Assembly (NCBI GenBank): GCA_947458985.1
Contig: CANHBA010000056.1
Location: 1 to 12,410, forward strand
Length of the DNA: 12,410 nt
Direction: 5' to 3'
DNA from: Flavobacteriales bacterium
GTDB taxonomy: Bacteria; Bacteroidota; Bacteroidia; Flavobacteriales_D; Crocinitomicaceae
Positions 6,570-12,410 of this stretch are shown here, one piece after another. The translations under genes and the position numbers were made by a program. Every line of letters begins with the position of its first letter. Within the stretch, counting starts at the first letter, position 1. The notes beneath the pieces were generated by a model that had not been told where the DNA came from, made no database searches, and saw nothing but the letters and a program-made list of their open reading frames with translations.

Positions 6570-8741
6570 ATGAGGTATTTTTTCCAACACCTGATTGAAG
6601 AGTTTCATCTTCCGCTGAAGAATCCGGTGTTGGTTTTTTCTATTTTGCTTTTTATCATTTTGTTGTCGCCAATTGTACTGCGCAAAATGAAAATACCTGG
6701 CATCATAGGTCTTATTCTCTCTGGCGTATTAATTGGCCCACATGGTTTAGGTCTCATTGGTGAGCGCACTATGGAGGCAGAGGGAAGCATCAAATTGTTC
6801 TCTACAATTGGTTTGCTTTACATCATGTTCATGGCAGGCCTAGAGCTAGACCTTCGTCAATTTAAACGCTATTTTCAAAAAAGTGTTGGATTTGGCTTTC
6901 TAACCTTCATCATTCCTTTAGCTTTAGGATATCCACTTTGTACCGAAGTACTGCATCTTTCTCCACTTGCCGCACTACTTACTGCAAGTATGTTTTCTAC
7001 ACACACATTAGTTGCATACCCCATTATAAGCAAATTCGGACTAACCAAACACCGTTCAGTAGCAATTACGGTTGGTGGAACCATACTTACAGACACTGCC
7101 GTTCTTATCATTTTAGCAATTATTTCAAGCGCTGCACAAGGCGACCTCGACTTTAGTTTTTGGATGCGTTTACTCACATCATTATTGATGTTCTCGCTCA
7201 TTATGTTTTTAGTCATTCCAAGAATTGCTCGTTGGTTTTTCAGTAAACTTGACAGCGAAAAAACTTCACAATATATCTTTGTATTATCAGTGGTCTTCTT
7301 CGCCGCATTTTTGGCGGAAGTAGCTGGGGTAGAACACATCATCGGCGCTTTTGTCGCGGGGCTAGTGCTCAATAAGTTGATTCCTCACCACTCTACCCTG
7401 ATGAATCGCATAGATTTTATTGGCAACTCATTATTCATTCCGTTCTTTTTGATTTTCGTTGGAATGGTAGTTGATTACAAAGCCTTTTTCCAAGGCTCTT
7501 GGCCTCTTTTCATTGCGGCAGTACTGACCAGTTTTGCAATTTTCTCCAAATGGCTCGCTGCTTTGGCAACACAACTCATTTTCAAACTGACTCCAAACGA
7601 ACGTCAAATGATATTTGGCTTAAGTACGGCGCATGCTGCAGCTACCCTAGCAATCATCATGGTTGGTTACAACGACGGCAATGGCATTTTAAGTTTGAAT
7701 ATAGTCAACGGTACCGTATTGCTCATTTTGTTCACAAGCATGACTTCTTCATTTGTCACTGAAAATACGGGTAAACGCTTGTTGTTAGACCTATCAGAAA
7801 ACAGCGATCTAGAAGATAACGAGATGCGTCTACGCAACAAACACCTCATGGTATCCATGAACGAATTGAAAGGAAACGAACGCTTACTAGACTTTGCGCT
7901 ACTCATTTCGGACCCGCAAGTGATCAATCCTATTTCAATAGTTAGCGTACATCCGGACAACGAAAATGCAGAGCGGATGATCCGTAAATCTAGAAAATCT
8001 CTAGAGGAAATCATCAAGCACTATTCTGGCCACGAATCCAAACTCAATACAATTGCTACCATTGATCACAATCTATCTTCAGGAATTTCTAGAGTTTCCA
8101 AAGAACTTGTTGCCGATATCGTTCTAGTCAACGATTCCAAAGACACAAATATCATCAAACGTATGGTTGGTGACGACCGAGAACACTTGCTAGCTACCTG
8201 TGAAAAGACCGTATTTTTCTGTTCATTAGAAAAGCCGAGTGTCAGTTATGAACGTATTGTAGTGGTTGCACCATTGCTTGCAGAACTAGAGCAAGCATTT
8301 ATTCTTTGGTCTGAACGCATATTACGTCTTGGAAAAGAACTGAAATTGCCTATTAAGCTATATGGGGCGCCAACAACTGGAGAACGTCTTGAAAAAGTAG
8401 CGCAAGCCAATAAAATTGAAGCTGACATACAGTTAAACGAACTACAATCCCTCGAAGCATTTTACCCAAGTTACCAAAAGAAATCCAGCGACCTCATTGT
8501 CTTGATTTCTTGCAGAAAAGGAAGTGTGTCCTATGACTCGCAAATGGAGCAATTATTACAGTCTATTGAAGTTGCTTTTGACCAAAACGACTATTTACTT
8601 GTATACCCAGGTGCTGTTGGCAATGACCCAGCATTCTCCAACTACGATGACATCAATGCAGCTCCATTGGCTGCTGGTGTAGAAACCATTCAAAAAATAA
8701 GTCGCGAAGTAGGTAACATCTTTAAAAAGAGCCAACAATAA
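6570..8741 (+). CDS. CPA2-family cation/proton antiporter with C-terminal USP-like domain
   Basis: 723 residues. Residues 18-400 form a Na_H_Exchanger domain of about 12 membrane helices. It has the family signatures 'PGIIGLILSGVLIGPHGLGLI' (43-63), 'LYIMFMAGLELDL' (83-95), 'ASMFSTHTLVAYP' and 'GGTILTDTAVLIIL' with T174-D175, and 'GVEHIIGAFVAGLVLNKLIP'. The single D175 preceded by Thr replaces the DD or ND pair of well-studied antiporters, so ion choice and electrogenicity cannot be called. The cytoplasmic C-terminus (about 430-723) lacks the Rossmann/RCK domain of KefB/KefC. It instead resembles two degenerate universal-stress-protein folds, the first around 'FALLISDP....ISIVSVHPD' (about 443-520) and the second around 'YERIVVVAPL' (about 560-660). 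It should exchange Na+ or K+ for protons in the inner membrane. The gap to the GT117 gene is 8 nt and to the kinase gene 9 nt, so co-transcription is likely. Confidence 0.9.
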   Translation: MRYFFQHLIEEFHLPLKNPVLVFSILLFIILLSPIVLRKMKIPGIIGLILSGVLIGPHGLGLIGERTMEAEGSIKLFSTIGLLYIMFMAGLELDLRQFKRYFQKSVGFGFLTFIIPLALGYPLCTEVLHLSPLAALLTASMFSTHTLVAYPIISKFGLTKHRSVAITVGGTILTDTAVLIILAIISSAAQGDLDFSFWMRLLTSLLMFSLIMFLVIPRIARWFFSKLDSEKTSQYIFVLSVVFFAAFLAEVAGVEHIIGAFVAGLVLNKLIPHHSTLMNRIDFIGNSLFIPFFLIFVGMVVDYKAFFQGSWPLFIAAVLTSFAIFSKWLAALATQLIFKLTPNERQMIFGLSTAHAAATLAIIMVGYNDGNGILSLNIVNGTVLLILFTSMTSSFVTENTGKRLLLDLSENSDLEDNEMRLRNKHLMVSMNELKGNERLLDFALLISDPQVINPISIVSVHPDNENAERMIRKSRKSLEEIIKHYSGHESKLNTIATIDHNLSSGISRVSKELVADIVLVNDSKDTNIIKRMVGDDREHLLATCEKTVFFCSLEKPSVSYERIVVVAPLLAELEQAFILWSERILRLGKELKLPIKLYGAPTTGERLEKVAQANKIEADIQLNELQSLEAFYPSYQKKSSDLIVLISCRKGSVSYDSQMEQLLQSIEVAFDQNDYLLVYPGAVGNDPAFSNYDDINAAPLAAGVETIQKISREVGNIFKKSQQ

Positions 8742-8750
8742 ACCAACCAC

Positions 8751-9650
8751 TTGAAAAAAAGCAAATCTGCATATTGGCTCTATTTTCTTGGCGCTTACGT
8801 CATTATTCAATTTATTTGGTGGGGCTATCACCTCATTCAGCTGAGTTCATTTATTCCACAAAACGATGCTCAGCTTTCCAAACGCGTGGGCATGGTGCTA
8901 GGCGAAGGGGCTGTTTTTCTGCTGATCCTATCCTTTGGCATTTACCGCATTCGTAAATCGATTTCTAAGGAATTGGCTTTTCAGCAACAGCAGCAAAACT
9001 TTCTGCTCACTATTACCCACGAACTCAAAACGCCCATTGCAGCCTTAAAGCTCTACATTCAGACCCTCCAAAAGCACAATTTATCAGAGGATAAAAAAGA
9101 CACCATTCTCAAAGGGGCACTGGAAGAAAACGAACGCCTCAGCAATCTCATTGAGAATATTTTGAATGCATCCAAAGCCGAAAACAAACTTTTTCAGATT
9201 CAAAAAGAAGAAGTTGATTTAGTAGCCCTGACTAATGACCTTATTCACCGCTACCACACCAGATTCAACACCACCCTAATTGACTTGAGCGCACCAGCAA
9301 GTGTTATTGGTTCTTTTGACCAACACATGCTCGAAACAATTCTAGTCAACCTCCTTGAAAATGCAATTAAATACGGAGGTCTACAACAACATATTTACAT
9401 AGAAATAGAGAAACTCGATCGTTTTGTTGCGATCAAAATAGCCGATGAAGGACCTGGAATCCCCGTCGCAGAGCGTTTGCATATATTTGAAAAGTTCTAC
9501 CGAATTGGTTCAGAAGAAACTAGAAAGCAAGCTGGTAGTGGTTTAGGACTTTATATCGTAGCCGAATACGTCAGACTGCACAATGGTAGTATACGCTGTT
9601 TTGAAAACACACCAAAAGGAAGCATATTTGAGTTAATCTTGCCCATATGA
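8751..9650 (+). CDS. Two-TM sensor histidine kinase (TTG start)
   Basis: 299 residues. Two membrane helices (about 7-31 and 47-67) enclose only about 15 outside residues, so there is no periplasmic sensor domain. The kinase core is complete: HisKA with H-box TITHELKTP (H90); N-box LLENAIKY (N204); G1 box DEGPGI (D232); F box FEKFYRI; G2 box GSGLGLYIV (262-270). It should autophosphorylate H90 and pass phosphate to a response regulator, none of which is encoded nearby. Start choice: the reading frame is closed upstream by the antiporter's own TAA (8739-8741), leaving three codons. TTG at 8751 is the only start that keeps the first membrane helix; the next ATG is at about residue 48. The stop overlaps the gpmI start (ATGA). 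The topology suggests intramembrane sensing or sensing through a partner such as the antiporter; that link is inference. Confidence 0.92.
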   Translation: MKKSKSAYWLYFLGAYVIIQFIWWGYHLIQLSSFIPQNDAQLSKRVGMVLGEGAVFLLILSFGIYRIRKSISKELAFQQQQQNFLLTITHELKTPIAALKLYIQTLQKHNLSEDKKDTILKGALEENERLSNLIENILNASKAENKLFQIQKEEVDLVALTNDLIHRYHTRFNTTLIDLSAPASVIGSFDQHMLETILVNLLENAIKYGGLQQHIYIEIEKLDRFVAIKIADEGPGIPVAERLHIFEKFYRIGSEETRKQAGSGLGLYIVAEYVRLHNGSIRCFENTPKGSIFELILPI

Positions 9651-11152
9651 ACAGAAAAGTAGGTTTAATTATTCTTGATGGTTGGGGGCTTGGTGATCAT
9701 TCGAGCTCAGACGCCATTTACAACGCGCAAACACCATTTTTTGACCAACTTATAACGAAATATGCCAACGCAACCTTAGAGGCGTGCGGAGAGGCTGTGG
9801 GCTTGCCTGAAGGGCAAATGGGCAACTCAGAAGTTGGGCACCTCAATATTGGAGCCGGAAGGGTTGTTTATCAAGAACTCACCCGCATCAATAAGAGTAT
9901 CCGCGATGGCGAATTTCAGCAAAACCCTATTATACTTAATGCTTTTGCAGCAGCCCAAAAGGCCAATAAAAAAGTTCATTTTGTTGGCTTGGTATCTGAA
10001 GGAGGCGTTCACAGCAGTCAAGCACATCTGCATACACTTTGCGATATGGCTCAAAACTTTGGCCTTGAACGCTATTTTGTGCACGCCATTACCGACGGTC
10101 GCGATTGCGATCCAAAAAGTGGCTTGGCTTACCTCCAAAAACTTGAACAACATTTAAGCACACAGAATGGCAAGATTGCTACCCTAATTGGAAGGTACTA
10201 CGCCATGGACCGTGACAAGCGCTGGGAACGCGTGGCCAAGGCATATCATTTACTAGTAAACGGCCAAGGCGAAGTTGCAAAAAGTGCGAGTACTGCATTA
10301 GAGGCATCTTACTTGAAGGAGCAAACCGATGAATTTGTCTTACCACACCTCATTGAGCCAAACGGACTAATTGAACCCGGAGATACCGTTATTTTCTTTA
10401 ATTTCAGAACGGACCGCCCAAGAGAACTCACAGTAGCCCTTACACAAGAAGCTTTTTCTGAATACCACATGTCGCCACTTGAGCTCAACTTTTGCACCAT
10501 GACCAACTATGACGCAAGCTTTAAGAACACTAAAGTCATTTTTGACAAAGACAATTTGGAAATGACTATTGGTGAAGTGGTGTCAAAAGCAGGAAAAACG
10601 CAAGTAAGAATAGCCGAAACCGAAAAATATCCACACGTTACTTTTTTCTTTAGTGGCGGACGCGAAGCTACTTTTGAAGGTGAAGAACGCATCTTAGTGG
10701 CCTCTCCTAAAGTAGCGACCTACGACCTCCAGCCGCAAATGAGCGCACCAGAAGTAGCAAGCAAACTCACGGCGCACATGACAGCACAACTACCCGATTT
10801 CATCTGTCTGAATTTTGCCAATCCGGATATGGTTGGGCACACGGGTGTCTATGCTGCCATTATTGAAGCGGTCGAGACTGTCGATGCCCAACTTCAAAAA
10901 GTAGTGGAAGCTGGCCTGGCACTTGGCTATGAATTCTTAATCATTGCAGATCACGGCAATGCAGATTATGCTATCAACGCCGACGGCTCTCCAAACACAG
11001 CACATAGCTTGAATCCGGTTCCGGTAATTCTCGTGAGTTCAGAAGAAAACATACCGCTCAAAAGTGGAATTTTAGCCGATGTGGCTCCAACTATTTTAGC
11101 GCGAATGGGGCTTTCTAGCCCGAAGGAAATGACTGGAAAAAGTTTAATTTAA
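9647..11152 (+). CDS. gpmI: 2,3-bisphosphoglycerate-independent phosphoglycerate mutase
   Basis: 501 residues, normal for iPGM. The enzyme interconverts 3- and 2-phosphoglycerate in glycolysis and gluconeogenesis, using two metal ions (usually Mn2+) and a phosphoserine intermediate. Seen: first metal motif LDGWG (D11); nucleophile S61 in MGNSEVGH; substrate-binding VHSSQAHLH (121-129), TDGRDCDP (149-156), RYYAMDRDKRWER (183-195) and FFNFRTDRPRE (250-260); C-terminal metal ligands NPDMVGHTG (D394, H398), ADHGNAD (D435, H436) and H453 in TAHS. Every catalytic element is intact. It overlaps the histidine kinase by 4 nt (ATGA), implying translational coupling, and its last 9 nt overlap the 3' end of the convergent unknown gene. 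No hairpin terminator is visible at the join. Confidence 0.97.
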   Translation: MNRKVGLIILDGWGLGDHSSSDAIYNAQTPFFDQLITKYANATLEACGEAVGLPEGQMGNSEVGHLNIGAGRVVYQELTRINKSIRDGEFQQNPIILNAFAAAQKANKKVHFVGLVSEGGVHSSQAHLHTLCDMAQNFGLERYFVHAITDGRDCDPKSGLAYLQKLEQHLSTQNGKIATLIGRYYAMDRDKRWERVAKAYHLLVNGQGEVAKSASTALEASYLKEQTDEFVLPHLIEPNGLIEPGDTVIFFNFRTDRPRELTVALTQEAFSEYHMSPLELNFCTMTNYDASFKNTKVIFDKDNLEMTIGEVVSKAGKTQVRIAETEKYPHVTFFFSGGREATFEGEERILVASPKVATYDLQPQMSAPEVASKLTAHMTAQLPDFICLNFANPDMVGHTGVYAAIIEAVETVDAQLQKVVEAGLALGYEFLIIADHGNADYAINADGSPNTAHSLNPVPVILVSSEENIPLKSGILADVAPTILARMGLSSPKEMTGKSLI

Positions 11153-11554
11153 AACCATTCCCTTCGCATTTAACTGCGGGATGTCTTCAAATTTTGCTGG
11201 GTCAATACTGCCTGCTTCAAAAACGAAACGCTTGTCGTACATGATGTCGTCTGCCCAAAAACTAACCCAATACTCATTGTTCAATTCAAAAAGGTCAGGC
11301 ATGATAGGCTCAATTCTTGCAGCTTCAGAAGGCAACATCACTTCTATACCCTTGCGGAGTGTCGATGTTTTGATCTCTTCACCTGAAACTGGGTCTTTTC
11401 CATAACCTGTTGAAGTCACAATAATTCCTTCAATGATATCTTCACGTGTGCTGAGCAAATAAACAATATATTCAGGTTCTCCGCCTTCAATTGGTAAGGC
11501 AACAAGCGCTAAGGAAATTCCTTCCACTTTAGGTCCTAATAATTCTGGTCTCAT
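11144..11554 (-). CDS. Conserved-looking protein of unknown function downstream of lipB
   Basis: 136 residues, no signal peptide or membrane segment, acidic, probably cytoplasmic. It looks like a single small alpha/beta domain: 'PKVEGISLALVALP' and 'YIVYLLSTREDIIEGIIVTSTGYG' at the start, 'KTSTLRKGIEVMLPSEAARIEPIMPDLFELNNEYWVSFWADD' in the middle, then 'KRFVFEAGSI' and 'IPQLNAKGMVLN'. I recall Flavobacteriia proteins of this size with the same order (a 'KTSTMR' motif, 'LNNE', and 'KG' near the C-terminus) listed as hypothetical or misnamed as a phenylalanyl-tRNA synthetase subunit. Nothing here supports a synthetase. The start overlaps the lipB stop (ATGA), so the two are probably co-translated. 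The 3' end overlaps gpmI by 9 nt tail to tail. The function is unknown. Confidence 0.8.
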   Translation of the reverse strand: MRPELLGPKVEGISLALVALPIEGGEPEYIVYLLSTREDIIEGIIVTSTGYGKDPVSGEEIKTSTLRKGIEVMLPSEAARIEPIMPDLFELNNEYWVSFWADDIMYDKRFVFEAGSIDPAKFEDIPQLNAKGMVLN

Positions 11555-12273
11555 TCTTGGGTAATTTGATAGTTAAATAAGGAAGCCATTTGTTGAGAAA
11601 GCACTTCTCTGACTTCATTCATGTCGATTTGGCGACCCAATTCCGCTGCCATGGATGTCACTGCTTTATCTTGAATACCACACGGAACAATATTGCCGAA
11701 ATAACTGAGGTCGGGGTTCACATTGAGTGCAATACCGTGCATCGTGATCCAACGGGAACATTTGACACCCATAGCGCAAATTTTCCTTGCTTTTGATGTA
11801 TCAGGGTCTAGCCAAACACCAGTCAAACCGTCAAAACGTGTAGCACTGATGCCGAAATGTGCTAAAGTAGCTATTACAGCTTCTTCAAGAAAGCGCATGT
11901 ATTTATGAATGTCGGTAAAAAACTGTTCAAGGTCTAGAATAGGATACATCACAAGCTGCCCAGGACCATGATATGTGATGTCTCCTCCTCTATTGATCTT
12001 AAAAAACTGCGCATTGATTTGATCGAGATGCGCCTGATCTAGTAAAAGGTTCTCCTGTGCACCGCTCTTACCCAGAGTATATACATGCGGATGCTCACAA
12101 AACAGCAAATACTGCTCTGGCAGCACCGCTGTGTCATTCTTACGGTTTTCGATTTTGCAATCGACTGCTTTTTTAAGAAGAGATTCTTGAAGGTCCCATG
12201 CTTCTTTGTAGTCAATTAAGCCAAGTTGCTGGACCTTTACAGTGGGTAGATTCATCAAATAATTGCCATTCAT
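11551..12273 (-). CDS. lipB: Octanoyl-[ACP]:protein octanoyltransferase (lipoate synthesis)
   Basis: 240 residues. LipB moves octanoate from acyl carrier protein to the lipoyl domains of 2-oxoacid dehydrogenases and the glycine cleavage H protein in the cytoplasm; LipA then inserts sulfur. Signatures: LLFCEHPHVYTLGKSG (56-71), NRGGDITYHGPGQLVMYPIL (94-113), KICAMGVKCSRWITMHGIALN (164-184) with catalytic K171, and FGNIVPCGIQDKAVTS (192-207) with catalytic C198. All are intact. An insertion between TGVWL (151-155) and KICAMG, 'DPDTSKAR', is modest and common. ATG at 12273 is used; a second ATG (12255, residue 7) begins just before the conserved 'VQQLG' and could be the true start. It lies 10 nt after the stop of the T9SS-substrate gene and overlaps the next gene by 4 nt. 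No lipA is visible. Confidence 0.96.
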   Translation of the reverse strand: MNGNYLMNLPTVKVQQLGLIDYKEAWDLQESLLKKAVDCKIENRKNDTAVLPEQYLLFCEHPHVYTLGKSGAQENLLLDQAHLDQINAQFFKINRGGDITYHGPGQLVMYPILDLEQFFTDIHKYMRFLEEAVIATLAHFGISATRFDGLTGVWLDPDTSKARKICAMGVKCSRWITMHGIALNVNPDLSYFGNIVPCGIQDKAVTSMAAELGRQIDMNEVREVLSQQMASLFNYQITQE

Positions 12274-12283
12274 AAACTGTTCA

Positions 12284-12410
12284 TCATCTCAGTACATTGA
12301 CATGGCCCGCTATGGTTCGGGTAACCATTTTGTTATCTGTGTATATTATCTTCCAATTGTAGAGCCCTAGCTGGACATCCTTGCTGTCTTTGTAGCGGCC
12401 GTTCCATCCC
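12284..12410 (-). CDS. C-terminal end of a T9SS substrate (type B / gliding-motility sorting domain), truncated by window edge
   Basis: Only the last 41 residues lie inside the window; the frame is open at the right edge and ends with tandem stops TGA TGA (12281-12286). The peptide begins 'GWNGRYKDSKDVQLGLYNWK', continues with 'IIYTDNKMVTRTIAGHVNVL' and ends in R. This is the close of the Bacteroidota 'gliding motility-associated C-terminal domain' (CHU_C, T9SS type B): the 'WDG.Y.G..V..G.Y.WKI.Y' strand pair and the terminal 'GHV.L.R'. Such domains direct outer-membrane export by the type IX system, with type B substrates usually handled with PorP/SprF-like partners. The body of the protein (adhesin, protease or other) is not visible. 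lipB starts 10 nt downstream, so the two may be co-transcribed. Confidence 0.85.
   Translation of the reverse strand, partial: GWNGRYKDSKDVQLGLYNWKIIYTDNKMVTRTIAGHVNVLR

Noticed and set aside
6875..7372. Open frame of 165 codons on the minus strand inside the antiporter gene
   Set aside because: It is opposite well-conserved transmembrane helices; its length follows from the base composition of hydrophobic codons. No family motif is seen.
11153..11180. Intrinsic terminator between gpmI and the convergent unknown gene
   Set aside because: The genes overlap by 9 nt and I find no GC-rich hairpin followed by a T run near the join on either strand.
1..12410. Mobile elements, CRISPR arrays, attachment sites and defence genes
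   Set aside because: No transposase or integrase motif, no regularly spaced repeats and no direct repeat flanking the tRNA were seen; gene content and organisation look like stable core genome.

Overview
The window reads as a chromosomal segment of a member of the Bacteroidota, most likely a Flavobacteriales-type, T9SS-bearing bacterium. Four things point there: an alternative complex III pentaheme subunit (ActA type), the end of a type IX secretion type B sorting domain of the gliding-motility kind, a bacterial GT117/DUF2723 giant membrane protein, and promoters of the Bacteroidota form TTTG-N19-TAnnTTTG instead of E. coli-like -35/-10 boxes. Shine-Dalgarno sequences are essentially absent. 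I see no mobile element, CRISPR array, integrase or phage gene; this looks like ordinary core genome.

Layout. (1) 1-761, minus: the first two thirds or so of an ActA-like membrane cytochrome c, running off the left edge. (2) 762-945: a divergent intergenic region with a probable -7 element and an FNR/CRP-like inverted repeat placed about 40 bp upstream of the predicted actA start of transcription. (3) 946-1314, plus: a small secreted SPOR-domain protein. (4) 1344-2378, minus: thiL. (5) 2409-2438: a strong bidirectional hairpin terminator. (6) 2440-2512, minus: tRNA-Gln(TTG) with its own near-perfect promoter. (7) 2641-11152, plus: a tight four-gene operon of GT117 protein, CPA2-type cation/proton antiporter with a C-terminal USP-like region, small two-TM sensor histidine kinase (TTG start), and gpmI. 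The spacings are 8 nt, 9 nt and a 4-nt overlap. (8) 11144-12410, minus: an apparent operon of a T9SS substrate (only its last 41 residues are inside), then lipB, then a 136-residue protein of unknown function, which meets gpmI tail to tail with a 9-nt overlap.

Functionally the window combines electron transport (ActA), cofactor synthesis (thiamine diphosphate by ThiL, lipoate by LipB), central glycolysis (GpmI), ion/pH homeostasis (antiporter), envelope glycosylation or remodelling (GT117, SPOR) and surface protein export (T9SS substrate). No clearly new system is visible. The points most worth following are the putative regulator site in front of actA, the orphan minimal histidine kinase lodged between an antiporter and gpmI, and the unknown protein behind lipB. 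Family assignments come from reading motifs, not from database searches.
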